Positions 11,799 to 20,406 of a stretch of 54,277 bases of DNA are shown here, piece after piece. The translations under genes were made by a program, and so were the position numbers. Each line of letters begins with the position of its first letter. Position 1 is the stretch's first letter. The DNA comes from Marisediminitalea oceani (GTDB taxonomy: Bacteria; Pseudomonadota; Gammaproteobacteria; Enterobacterales; Alteromonadaceae): positions 1 to 54,277 of the forward strand of contig NZ_RCUA01000019.1 of assembly GCF_003731635.1 (NCBI RefSeq), in the 5' to 3' direction. The notes under the pieces were generated by a model. It searched no databases. It saw nothing but the letters and a program-made list of their open reading frames with translations, and had not been told where the DNA came from.

Positions 11799-12868
11799 TA
11801 CAGGGCTCCTTTACTGCTTGGCAGGGCATCACCCGAACGGGTAATTGCCTGACGTAAGGCCCGGCCAAATACCTTAAACAGGCTCTCTACCTGATGGTGA
11901 GCATTACCTTCGCTGGTGGATAGGTGCAGCGACAGTCCCATGCTTTGGGCCAGTGAATAAAAGAAGTGCTCAACCATCTCGGTGGCCATTTCGCCAACCT
12001 GATCACGGCTGAATTTGGCATCAAATTTCAGGTAAGGGCGATTGGAAATATCCATAATACATTCGGCGCGACACTCATCCATCGGCAGGGCAAAACCAAA
12101 GCGGCCAATGCCGCGTTTGTTACCCAGTGCTTTTTTAAGGGCTTCACCTAACGCCAATGCGGTATCTTCTACACTGTGGTGATCGTCGATGTGCAGATCA
12201 CCGTCAGTTTTAAGTTGTAATTCGAAGCCACCGTGGGTGGCAATCTGGTCGAGCATGTGGTCGAAAAAGCCCATACCGGTGGCAATGGTCGACTTCGCAG
12301 CCGAGTCTAAATCTACCCGTACATGAATGTCGGTTTCAGAGGTGGTTCGGGTGACTTCAGCGATGCGGGAAGAGGCCAGCAACTGCTTCTCGATAGCCGG
12401 CCAGTTAATGTCGTCACGGCTGTACTGAATACCTTTAATACCCATGTTTTCGGCCAACTGCATATCAGTCATGCGATCGCCAATCACGTATGAGCGGGTA
12501 AAGTCGACCTTACCCTGTTGCAGATAGTCTTTGACCAGACCAAGTTTAGGCTTACGGCAGGAACAGTTGTCTTCATCAAAGTGCGGGCAAATCAGCACAT
12601 CGTCGAAGGTCACGCCCTGACTTTCAAACACTGCCATCATGGCATTGTGGGGCAGGTCAAAATCGGCCTGCGGAAAGCTGTCGGTACCCAGACCATCCTG
12701 ATTGGTAACCATCACCAGTCTGAAGCCGGCGGCTTTCAGTTTTAGTAAAACCGGGATCACCTGAGGTTCGAATACCAGCTTTTCGAGGCTGTCGAGTTGC
12801 TTGTCGATAGGTGGCTCTTCTACCAGAGTGCCGTCACGGTCGATAAATAAAATAGCTTGCTGGCTCAC
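11798..12868 (-). CDS. hisB: Bifunctional histidinol-phosphatase / imidazoleglycerol-phosphate dehydratase
   Basis: HisB catalyses steps 6 and 8. The N-terminal HAD phosphatase has [10 protein letters not shown] with nucleophile D10 and acid/base D12, and a Cys-His zinc loop ([15 protein letters not shown]). The C-terminal dehydratase starts near residue 167 and has the manganese motifs [14 protein letters not shown] and [12 protein letters not shown] second His cluster, [10 protein letters not shown], lies near the end. The fused form (356 residues) is typical of gammaproteobacteria. It overlaps hisC by four bases. Confidence 0.97.
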
Positions 12869-13950
12869 AGTGATGCTCCCGCTTGCTCAAAATAAGCGTC
12901 TAATAAGGAAAGTAAACGCTGATTCTGTTCAGCGCTGCCAATAGTTACCCGCAGGCAGTCTTGCAGGTTAAGTTGTTTGGACTGATCGCGTATAAGCATG
13001 CCCTGACTTACCAGGTATTGCATGATCTGCGCGCAGTGACTGTGGCGGAACAAAATATAGTTGGCTTTCACATCGCCAACCAGTGCTACGCCGGGCCGTT
13101 TGGCCAGCTCTGCCTGCAGCGTGGTGCGCTGTTCATTTAAAAACGCCACCTGTTGCTGCATTCGCTCAATATTCCCGGGCGTTAATGCCTGCGCCACAAT
13201 TTGCGCCACCGGCTCCGGAATAGGGTAGGGCGCAATCACTTTTAACAGCGACTGGATAATCGCTTCACTGGCGATAGTAAATCCACAGCGTAAACCGGCC
13301 AGGGCAAAGGCTTTGGAAAGCGTACGTAATACCACCAGGTTAGGGTAAGTTGCCAACTGCGTTGCCCAGGTGTTCTCGATATCAAACTCAATGTAGGCTT
13401 CGTCTACCACTACCAGAGCGGTATCGGCAAAGTGCTCCAGCACGGCGGTTAAATCGGCCTGACTCACCTGAGTGCCGGTAGGGTTATTAGGCGCGCAAAT
13501 AAATACCAGATTAACGTCTTCTGTCGCGCAAATCCCGTCGACATCCAGGCTGAAATCGTCGTTTAAGGGAACGCGTTTAATGCCCACATCACAGGTTTCC
13601 GCGCTGATGGCATACATGCCATAGGTAGGCGGGCAAATCAGAATATCATCTTCGCCCGGGGTACAAAAAGTGCGGATTAACAGCTCAATGCCTTCATCGG
13701 CGCCGCGGGTGACAATCAGTTGTGATTTATCTACACCTGCATAGTCGGCATAGCCGTTGATCACGCTGTCGGGCTGACAGGAGGGGTAACGGTTAAAGTT
13801 ACCCGAATCAATATCGTAAGGATTGGCAAAAGGCGACTCGTTGGCATTAAGCCAGTCCTGACCACCGGAAAATAACCGGCGCGCTGATTCATAGGGTTTT
13901 AGCGGCACCAGATTGGCGTTGATTAAAGTATCAACCAGTTTGCTCGTCAT
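12865..13950 (-). CDS. hisC: Histidinol-phosphate aminotransferase
   Basis: HisC is a PLP-dependent aminotransferase making histidinol phosphate from imidazole acetol phosphate and glutamate. It shows LNANESP, the PPTYGMY segment, [16 protein letters not shown], the PLP lysine in [10 protein letters not shown], and the Arg in LRCGF. The C-terminal LRVTIGS holds the substrate-carboxylate Arg. Its 361 residues are near the E. coli length. It lies 15 bases after hisD. Confidence 0.96.
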   Translation of the reverse strand: MTSKLVDTLINANLVPLKPYESARRLFSGGQDWLNANESPFANPYDIDSGNFNRYPSCQPDSVINGYADYAGVDKSQLIVTRGADEGIELLIRTFCTPGEDDILICPPTYGMYAISAETCDVGIKRVPLNDDFSLDVDGICATEDVNLVFICAPNNPTGTQVSQADLTAVLEHFADTALVVVDEAYIEFDIENTWATQLATYPNLVVLRTLSKAFALAGLRCGFTIASEAIIQSLLKVIAPYPIPEPVAQIVAQALTPGNIERMQQQVAFLNEQRTTLQAELAKRPGVALVGDVKANYILFRHSHCAQIMQYLVSQGMLIRDQSKQLNLQDCLRVTIGSAEQNQRLLSLLDAYFEQAGASL

Positions 13951-13965
13951 AGCGGTCTCTGTAAG

Positions 13966-15270
13966 TTAATCGTTTTGCTTGTTCAATTTGTCCAGCCGAT
14001 AGCCAACCGCATTGCGGTGAGCATCGAGCCCTTCAGCATCAGCGAGTTGCATAATGGCCGGGCCTAAATTGCGCATGCCGTCTTCACTGAGTTCCTGAAT
14101 CGTGTAGCGGCGCATAAAGTCCAGCAGTCCCAGGCTGGAGTAATTTCTGGCGTAACCATAAGTTGGCAATACGTGGTTGGTGCCAGAGGCGTAATCGCCG
14201 GCACTCTCTGGTGACCACGGGCCTAAAAATATTGAGCCGGCATGTTTAATTAGCGGCAGCAAGCCCCGTGAATTATCACATTGCACGATTAAGTGCTCAG
14301 GCGCGTACTGGTTGCTCACGGCAATGGCCTCGTTCACTGAGTCGGTCAGAATATAACGGGCGTTTTCCATGGCTTTGCTGGCAATGCTATTGCGTGATAG
14401 CTGTGCCAGTTGTTTGGCTACCGCTGCTTCTACTGCCTCAATCAGCTCAGCACTGTTAGTGACCAGAATAGCCTGGGAATCCGGGCCGTGTTCGGCCTGG
14501 GAAAGCAAATCAGAGGCAACAAAGTCGGCATCGGCGCTTTCATCAGCCAGTACCAACACTTCTGATGGTCCGGCAGGCATATCAATAGCGGCACCGTCGG
14601 CGCGCTGACTAACCTGCTGTTTGGCTTCGGTAACAAAGCTATTACCGGGGCCGAAGATTTTATCGACTTTGGTGATGGTGTCGGTACCAAAGGCCATGGC
14701 GGCAATCGCCTGCGCGCCGCCACACAGATAAATCTCACCAATACCGCAGCATTTCGCGGCAAAAGCAATCTCAGGGGCAATTTCCTGCCCGGCATTAGGC
14801 GGGGTACAAAGTACCTTGCGCTCACAGCCAGCTACCATTGCAGGCACACCCAGCATCATAACGGTAGAGGGCAGTGGCGCACTGCCTCCCGGGATGTATA
14901 ACCCTACCGCTTCCAGCGCAGTAAAACGTTGCTCACACACTACGCCTGGCGTCGTGGTAAGGCGGATGTCCTGCGGGTACTGAGCTTCATGGAATTGTTT
15001 TACATTGGCAAACGCCGTTTGAATTGCATCCTGTACTTCAGGCGTCACACGTGCAGCCAGCTCATCACGTTTTTCAATGCTGAGTTTCAGGCTGGTAAGC
15101 TCGGGCGAGTCGAAACGGCGGGTAAATTCCAGTACCGCCTCATCACCGCGCGTAAGCACCTCGGCAAGGATGTCTGTCACGGTTGCTTTGAGTTTGGCGC
15201 TGTCGGCCATTGCAGGACGAGCCAGCGCATCAACTTGTTGTGCAGAAGTCAGAGTAGACCAGTTAATCAT
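13966..15270 (-). CDS. hisD: Histidinol dehydrogenase
   Basis: HisD oxidises L-histidinol twice with NAD+ to give L-histidine; it is a zinc enzyme. The sequence shows YIPGGSAPLPSTVMM, the KIFGPGNSFVTEAK region, DMPAGPSEVLVLAD, the zinc-binding QAEHGPDSQ, the catalytic EH in YAPEHLIVQ, and SAGDYASGTNHVLPT. Its 434 residues match the family. It is the second gene of the operon, 16 bases after hisG. Confidence 0.97.
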   Translation of the reverse strand: MINWSTLTSAQQVDALARPAMADSAKLKATVTDILAEVLTRGDEAVLEFTRRFDSPELTSLKLSIEKRDELAARVTPEVQDAIQTAFANVKQFHEAQYPQDIRLTTTPGVVCEQRFTALEAVGLYIPGGSAPLPSTVMMLGVPAMVAGCERKVLCTPPNAGQEIAPEIAFAAKCCGIGEIYLCGGAQAIAAMAFGTDTITKVDKIFGPGNSFVTEAKQQVSQRADGAAIDMPAGPSEVLVLADESADADFVASDLLSQAEHGPDSQAILVTNSAELIEAVEAAVAKQLAQLSRNSIASKAMENARYILTDSVNEAIAVSNQYAPEHLIVQCDNSRGLLPLIKHAGSIFLGPWSPESAGDYASGTNHVLPTYGYARNYSSLGLLDFMRRYTIQELSEDGMRNLGPAIMQLADAEGLDAHRNAVGYRLDKLNKQND

Positions 15271-15286
15271 CGGATTAGCCTCGCTT

Positions 15287-16189
15287 TTAACCCATCATCT
15301 TTTCAATTGGCATAACCAGAATGGAGCTGCAGCCCAGAGCTTTAAGCTTTTCCATGGTTTCCCAGAACAGGTTCTCAGGGCTGACAACATGAATGGCTAC
15401 GGTGTCGTCGCTGCCAGCCAGTGGCAGCACGGTTGGGTTCTCAGCGCCCGGGAGTAGGCTTTTTACCTGCTCAAGATAGGCTTTTGGCGCGTGTAGCATA
15501 ATGTATTTGCTTTCTTTGGCCTGAATAACGCCATCAATGCGCGGTACCAGACGGTTGATCAGCGCCTGTTTCTCTTCGCTCAGCTCGCCGTCGGCACGTT
15601 GAATCAGCACGGCTTTTGAGCGGAAGATCACTTCCTCTTCCTGCAGGCCGTTGGCTTCAAGGGTGGCACCAGTTGATACCAAATCACAAATGGCGTCGGC
15701 TACTCCGGCGCGAGGAGCTACTTCCACGGAGCCTGTCAGCATGACCGCTTTGGCGTTAATGCCTTGCTCTTTGAAATAACGTTCAAGTAAATAAGGGTAG
15801 GTAGTGGCTACTTTTTTACCGCCCAGCGAGGCTGCGCCGCTGTAGTCCATCTCGGTAGGTACCGCAAGAGATAAACGGCAACCGCCGTAATCAAGACGAC
15901 GCAGCACTTCGAAATCGGCTGCTTTGCCAGCGGCCTGACGCTCGAGCATTTTTTCTTCTAACTCGTTCTCACCAATAAAGCCCATGTCAACAACACCGTC
16001 CATAACCAGGCCCGGAATGTCATCATCGCGAACACGCAGCAGGTCGATATTCTCATTGGTAGAATGGGCAATCAGCAGGCGATCGCGAATGTTAAGTTTA
16101 ATGCCTATAGCTTTAAGAAGTGCAATGCTGTCGTCGCTTAAACGACCGGATTTTTGAATTGCAATTCGCAGTCTGCTGTTATCACTCAT
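15287..16189 (-). CDS. hisG: ATP phosphoribosyltransferase, long form
   Basis: HisG condenses ATP with PRPP and is the pathway's committed, histidine-inhibited step. The N-terminus ([15 protein letters not shown]), [12 protein letters not shown] and the PRPP loop [14 protein letters not shown] are characteristic. The 300-residue length with a C-terminal ACT-like regulatory domain marks the long hexameric form, so HisZ is not needed. It is the first structural gene, about 45 bases after the attenuator terminator. Confidence 0.97.
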   Translation of the reverse strand: MSDNSRLRIAIQKSGRLSDDSIALLKAIGIKLNIRDRLLIAHSTNENIDLLRVRDDDIPGLVMDGVVDMGFIGENELEEKMLERQAAGKAADFEVLRRLDYGGCRLSLAVPTEMDYSGAASLGGKKVATTYPYLLERYFKEQGINAKAVMLTGSVEVAPRAGVADAICDLVSTGATLEANGLQEEEVIFRSKAVLIQRADGELSEEKQALINRLVPRIDGVIQAKESKYIMLHAPKAYLEQVKSLLPGAENPTVLPLAGSDDTVAIHVVSPENLFWETMEKLKALGCSSILVMPIEKMMG

Positions 16190-16233
16190 GGTGATGGTCC
16201 TCTAATTAGTCCTGAATTTGGTGCGCCATTAAC

Positions 16234-16263
16234 GAAAAACCCCCGGAAGTTTCCTTCCGGGGG
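16234..16263 (-). terminator. his attenuator terminator
   Basis: On the minus strand, CCCCCGGAAG and CTTCCGGGGG form a 10-bp stem with a GAAA loop, followed by TTTTTC. It lies between the HisL leader peptide and hisG, so it is the attenuator rather than an operon-end terminator. Confidence 0.93.
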
Positions 16264-16311
16264 TCGATATTCTTTATCTGCGCCACTGGAAGGAAAACAA
16301 CAACCTTCCAG
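16253..16311 (-). promoter_or_regulatory. his attenuator alternative stems (pause hairpin and antiterminator)
   Basis: CTGGAAGG (16304-16311) pairs with CCTTCCAG (16286-16293) as the C:D stem. The CCTTCC of that second arm can instead pair with GGAAGG in the rising arm of the terminator (16253-16258). The two foldings exclude each other, which is the switch expected of his attenuation: ribosome stalling at His codons favours the second pairing and readthrough. An AACCT/AGGTT pair just after the leader stop is a candidate for the early stem. Confidence 0.75.
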
Positions 16312-16326
16312 CACAAACCTGAAAGG

Positions 16327-16371
16327 TTATGCTTTATGATGGTGGTGATGAATGGCGGCGCGTTTAATCAT
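16327..16371 (-). CDS. hisL: his operon leader peptide HisL
   Basis: The 14-residue peptide reads MIKRAAIHHHHHKA, with five consecutive His codons (CAT and CAC) just before the stop. It lies 27 bases downstream of a good promoter and upstream of the attenuator stems. Low charged tRNA-His would stall ribosomes on the His run and allow transcription into hisG. Its size and position match HisL of enteric bacteria (16 residues, seven His). Confidence 0.93.
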   Translation of the reverse strand: MIKRAAIHHHHHKA

Positions 16372-16405
16372 GTATAAAATTTTGTTCATTAATTTAGACG
16401 CGCAA

Positions 16406-16434
16406 ACAATAGCCAAGACGCGCAGCCATTGCAA
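16406..16434 (-). promoter_or_regulatory. his operon promoter
   Basis: On the minus strand, TTGCAA (16429-16434) and TATTGT (16406-16411) are separated by exactly 17 bases. They would start transcription near 16399, about 28 bases before the HisL start codon. Confidence 0.7.
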
Positions 16435-16571
16435 GTGTTTTGCAACTTTTGCGGGTAAATATACTCTAATTAATGGTTATAAGACCTGTTAGTTTGGAAT
16501 GAATACCCTAAGCTGGTGAATAATTATACATAAAGGCGTATAGTTGAGGCAAAGGTTGGGAGGTGGTTGTT

Positions 16572-16925
16572 ATGAGTAACGATCTATTGTTTTCGGTTTT
16601 GCCGCGGGAAGGCAAAGTGCCGGTGGTAGTCGACGAAAAGGTTAAGCGGGTTAGTAAAGAAGCCCGGGCTAAGCACCTGTCTGAAGATGAGAAAGAAACC
16701 CATGATGAAGAACGCCTGATCAGTGAGCAGGAGCAATATAAGGTGCATGAAAAAGCATCCCGGCAGGAGCAGGAGTCATCCCGGCAGCAGCATCAAAAGC
16801 AAGCTGATAAACAATCTGCTGCACCAGCGCCGGAAGATGAGGAAGAACTGCTCTACGACAGTCATGGCGAAACATCAGAACATCATCATGATCCTGATGC
16901 TCCGCACATTGATATCTACGAGTGA
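16572..16925 (+). CDS. Small charged, probably disordered protein of unknown function
   Basis: The ATG at 16572 is preceded at eight bases by GGAGG, a strong ribosome binding site, so this is very likely a real gene. The 117-residue product begins with a short hydrophobic strand (LLFSVLPREGKVPVVV). It then becomes highly charged and Gln-, Glu-, Lys- and His-rich, with no transmembrane segment, no Cys and little predicted globular structure. It ends in the acidic PDAPHIDIYE. I recognise no family. It is transcribed divergently from his and its last 10 bases overlap the convergent exporter gene. Confidence 0.7.
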   Translation: MSNDLLFSVLPREGKVPVVVDEKVKRVSKEARAKHLSEDEKETHDEERLISEQEQYKVHEKASRQEQESSRQQHQKQADKQSAAPAPEDEEELLYDSHGETSEHHHDPDAPHIDIYE

Positions 16926-19216
16926 GTTTTAGCCGTTCGCTCGGTATCCAGCCAGAGTAAAAACGCAGGCAGAAACAGTAAGTCGATCACCAGCGCACCC
17001 ACCAGAATAATAGCGGTCAGCAGGCCCATATCTGAATTCAGCGCAAAACTTGAAAGGCTAAGAATACCAAAACCCACGGTCAGCACTGTGGTGGTTACAA
17101 TAAGCGCCTGACCAATGGTTTTGTAAGCATATTGCACGGCTTCTTCAGCACTTTTACCTTGTTCCCGGGCTTTTTTGTATTTCGATAAAAAATGCACCGT
17201 ATCATCCACAATAATCCCCAGTGTCATACTGAGCACCACCGAAAGTGCCATATTGATTTCACCCGACAACATGGCCCAGATGCCAAACCCTAATCCGGCA
17301 GGCAGCAAATTAGGCACCAGGCTTATAGCGCCTAGTTTCAGGGATTTTAAGGCAAAGACCAGTAGCCCTGATATGATCACCAGCGCCGTAAGCGAGCCCT
17401 TCAGCATACTTTGCATATTGGTCTCACCAATGTGAGCAAACATCAGAGCGGGGCTTGCCGCGGTTAACCTAAGCTCAGGCGCCAGTTTATTGAAGAAGTC
17501 CTTGGCGCGTTGTTCAAAGGCCGTGAGCTCTTTACTGCCAAGGTTATCCAGCGTCACGCTAATTCGGGTTGCGGCTTTGTCGACATCAATCTGGTTATTT
17601 AAGTCGAGGCCATAGGGGAGAGACATCTCAAACAGCAACAGATACTGGGCAGCCAGTTCCACATCAAGCGGCAACCGGTAAAAACTCTCATTATCATAAT
17701 TCATGTTTTTGTTGAGCTTTTTATAGGTGTCACTAATGGAAGAAACATGATCAACCTCTGGCTGCGCCCTCAACCATTCGGTCAGTGCCTGCACCGAGGT
17801 TAATACTTCCGGTTTGTTAATACCGGAGATCTCATCGGTGTAAATGGCAAAATCAATGGTGGCGAGACCGCTTAGGTGTTCTGACTGATAATCGGCCGCC
17901 TGACGGAAGGTGTTATCCTGACTGAAGTATTTTATAGCAATGTCATTTAACTGGTTGGTGGAAGCCAGAATCAATGCGGTTACAAAAACGATTGCACTGT
18001 AAGGTAAAACCCGGCGGTGATAGGTGATCACCCATTCACCCAACCCGGTGAGCCAGGGCAGCGGTTTAGTGCTGGTTTGCTGCGGTGGTTTAATTGGCAG
18101 AATTTTAAGCATTGCCGGTAACAGTGTGAGAGCCAGTACACAAGCGAGCATGACGCCCATCGCTGTAAGATTCCCCAGGTCGACCAGAATCGGCACATCG
18201 GAAAAATTTAGGGTTAAGAACCCAATTGAAGTGGTAACCGAAGTAATAACCACCGGCATAAAGTTTATTGCCAGGGCATTGTGCAGGGCTTCATCGCGAC
18301 TTTCGCCCTCACGCATATGTTGAAACCAGGAAGCTATCACGTGGACGCAGTCAGCTACTGCCAGAGTCATTACCATGGTGGGGACATTGACCGTTGAAAC
18401 ACTTAAGAAGAAACCGCTCCAGCCTGCGAATCCCATGGTAGCGGCAATGGTAGTCGTCACTATTACCAGAGTAGTAACGGCGGCAAAAAAGGATCGCATC
18501 AACACGCCAATCATCACAATGATGGCGGCAAACATGGCCGGTACTAAGGTGGCTGCATCGTCGTTAGCGGCAATCTGGAAGGCATCATTGAGCATCACCA
18601 CGCCGGTTAAATACAGCTTATGATCAGGGTGCTCTGTGGCGATCCGATTTTTGATACTTTTTACAAAGTCGCCAATTTCCGCCACTTCCGGGGTTTGGTC
18701 ACCATCGCTCATGCGAACGGTTATACTGATAACGGCCACCTGACCATCTGGTGAAACCAGCCTGTTTACCACGTCAGGTTCACTCAGAGCGACCTGTTCG
18801 ATATTGGAGATGACTTCTGGTGTGAGGGTTTGCCAGTCCGGGTAGAGTTTATCGACGATTAGATCATCACCTTCAGCATAGGTATGCTGGAAATTGGTAA
18901 CAGAGTTAATGCGAATAGAGTAGGGGGTTTGCCAGGCTTCTTCAGTAAGGGCTTTAATCAGATTGAGGGTGGTGGCGTTAAATACGTTGCCTGAATCCGG
19001 CACAACCAGAATATTTACCGACTCCGTTTTATTAAACATATCCTGCATTTCTTCAAATGCTACCCGTTGCGGATTATCCTCGCGAAAAAAGGTCTTATAG
19101 TCGCCGCGGAAATAGAGGTTCTGAGCGCCCGCTGCCAGTGCGAGAATCAGTATACTACTGAACAGAATAATCAGATAAGGATGGTTGAGGAGTCGCGTAT
19201 AAAGGCGAATGGTCAT
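16916..19216 (-). CDS. RND/MMPL-superfamily exporter
   Basis: The 766-residue inner-membrane protein has the single-chain layout of MMPL-like RND exporters. There is an N-terminal helix (PYLIILFSSILILAL), a periplasmic loop, five helices starting near LVPAMFAAIIVMIGVLM with the motif VADCVHV, and a second repeat with SMTLGIIVDDTVHFLSKYKKA. It has half the number of periplasmic residues of AcrB-type pumps and no adaptor gene beside it. This group is associated with lipid or hopanoid transport in some bacteria, but the substrate here is unknown. AAGGA lies about six bases before the ATG. It converges on and overlaps the preceding small gene. Confidence 0.85.
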   Translation of the reverse strand: MTIRLYTRLLNHPYLIILFSSILILALAAGAQNLYFRGDYKTFFREDNPQRVAFEEMQDMFNKTESVNILVVPDSGNVFNATTLNLIKALTEEAWQTPYSIRINSVTNFQHTYAEGDDLIVDKLYPDWQTLTPEVISNIEQVALSEPDVVNRLVSPDGQVAVISITVRMSDGDQTPEVAEIGDFVKSIKNRIATEHPDHKLYLTGVVMLNDAFQIAANDDAATLVPAMFAAIIVMIGVLMRSFFAAVTTLVIVTTTIAATMGFAGWSGFFLSVSTVNVPTMVMTLAVADCVHVIASWFQHMREGESRDEALHNALAINFMPVVITSVTTSIGFLTLNFSDVPILVDLGNLTAMGVMLACVLALTLLPAMLKILPIKPPQQTSTKPLPWLTGLGEWVITYHRRVLPYSAIVFVTALILASTNQLNDIAIKYFSQDNTFRQAADYQSEHLSGLATIDFAIYTDEISGINKPEVLTSVQALTEWLRAQPEVDHVSSISDTYKKLNKNMNYDNESFYRLPLDVELAAQYLLLFEMSLPYGLDLNNQIDVDKAATRISVTLDNLGSKELTAFEQRAKDFFNKLAPELRLTAASPALMFAHIGETNMQSMLKGSLTALVIISGLLVFALKSLKLGAISLVPNLLPAGLGFGIWAMLSGEINMALSVVLSMTLGIIVDDTVHFLSKYKKAREQGKSAEEAVQYAYKTIGQALIVTTTVLTVGFGILSLSSFALNSDMGLLTAIILVGALVIDLLFLPAFLLWLDTERTAKTHS

Positions 19217-19345
19217 TTGACGTCCTTCGAATTGTTATATTGTCATTGACTTTATAAACTACTATTACACGGTAATGTGGAGATTTCCACTGATGAAACA
19301 GAGTCTTTAGGCCGTTTGTTGTCGCCAGTCACGGAGCAGTATGAA

Positions 19346-19765
19346 ATGAGTATACCCAGTGTTATGACCCGCCGCATAGTGACCGTTCAAATGGACGATT
19401 CACTGACTGTGGTCAGAGAGATATTCGAAGCCAGTGGCTTTCATCATTTGCTGGTGGTTGAAGATGAAAAGTTGGTGGGCGTCCTGTCAGACCGCGATTA
19501 CCTCAAGGCTATCAGCCCTTTCATTGATAGTATTAGTGAGCGAATCCGCGACCGTGCCACGCTGGAGCGCAAGGTGCATCAGATTATGAGCCGGGACGTT
19601 ATTTCTCTTAAAGTTACCGACACCATGGTGCGCGCCATCGGTTTATTTAATCAACATAAGATTTCTTGTTTACCGGTTATCGACGAGTTTGATAAGCCGG
19701 TTGGGATTGTTAGCTGGCGGGATATTTTTCGTTATTTTGGCGCCTCGGTAGAGAAACGCCGTTAG
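19346..19765 (+). CDS. CBS-domain pair protein
   Basis: Two CBS motifs make up almost the whole 139-residue protein: VMTRRIVTVQMDDSL to VLSDRDYL, and IMSRDVISLKVTDTM to VSWRDIF. Such stand-alone pairs bind adenine nucleotides and sense energy state, often controlling partner proteins. The ATG at 19346 was chosen because GGAG (19333-19336) lies nine bases upstream and the first motif starts right after it. An upstream in-frame GTG at 19277 has no ribosome binding site but would add 23 residues. The partner is not evident from neighbours. Confidence 0.85.
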   Translation: MSIPSVMTRRIVTVQMDDSLTVVREIFEASGFHHLLVVEDEKLVGVLSDRDYLKAISPFIDSISERIRDRATLERKVHQIMSRDVISLKVTDTMVRAIGLFNQHKISCLPVIDEFDKPVGIVSWRDIFRYFGASVEKRR

Positions 19766-19794
19766 TCGTTAGCTTTTTGGTATCAACTATTGGC

Positions 19795-20277
19795 TCAGGC
19801 CTGGCTACCTAATGCTTTAAGCGCATCACCGTCTAACCGGTAGCGGATCCATTCGCCCTGGGGCTTAGCGCCCAGTGATTCATAAAAATCAATGGCTGGC
19901 TGATTCCAGTCGAGCACGCTCCACTCAAATCTTCCACAGTCTTTTTCCACGGCAATACCTGCAAGATGGGTTAGCAGTTGTTTACCTGCGCCGAGTCCTC
20001 TGCTTTGTGGTGAAACATACAGATCTTCAAGGTAAATACCGTACTGGCCCTGCCAGGTAGAGTAACTGAAGAAGTAAATTGCGAAACCGATGGGCTGGCC
20101 ATCATGTTCGCAAATGAGCCCATGGGCATGGGGTGTTTCGCAAAACAGGGTATTGTGAATATGCTCAGGAGTGGCTTTGGCTTCATGCTCAGCCTTTTCG
20201 TAAATAGCCAGCTCTTTGATGAAGTGTAAGATAGTTTCGGTATCTGTTGTCTGAGCGGGGCGAATAGTGATGGCCAT
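19795..20277 (-). CDS. GNAT acetyltransferase, diamine/thialysine N-acetyltransferase-like
   Basis: The 160-residue protein has a single GNAT domain. The acetyl-CoA loop is VSPQSRGLGAGKQLL. Strand 4 is YLEDLYV, and the end is the motif LDWNQPAIDFYESLGA with the usual WNxxAxxFY pattern. The N-terminus (IRPAQTTDTETILHFIKELAIYEKAEHE) resembles spermidine/spermine or thialysine acetyltransferases, so a polyamine-like substrate is plausible. It converges with the CBS gene, 30 bases apart. Confidence 0.85.
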   Translation of the reverse strand: MAITIRPAQTTDTETILHFIKELAIYEKAEHEAKATPEHIHNTLFCETPHAHGLICEHDGQPIGFAIYFFSYSTWQGQYGIYLEDLYVSPQSRGLGAGKQLLTHLAGIAVEKDCGRFEWSVLDWNQPAIDFYESLGAKPQGEWIRYRLDGDALKALGSQA

Positions 20278-20362
20278 AGGGTCTCCTCGGTCGAGCCATG
20301 CCAGAGGCAGGTTGTTACTACATTTTGTTGTTAATGATGGGAAAGTTTAACTGAAAAGCATG

Positions 20363-20394
20363 CGGGGAGCACGGTTTGGCAACCGGCCTCCCCG
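20363..20394 (-). terminator. Probable terminator of the RND efflux operon
   Basis: CGGGGAG and CTCCCCG form the outer stem and CGGTT and AACCG an inner stem. They lie 12 bases after the permease stop on the minus strand. Only a short TTTT follows, six bases later, so it is an imperfect intrinsic terminator. Confidence 0.5.
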
Positions 20395-20406
20395 AAGTTA
20401 ATTGTG

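Noticed and set aside
19277..19345. GTG start for the CBS protein
   Set aside because: No ribosome binding site there, whereas the ATG at 19346 has GGAG nine bases upstream.
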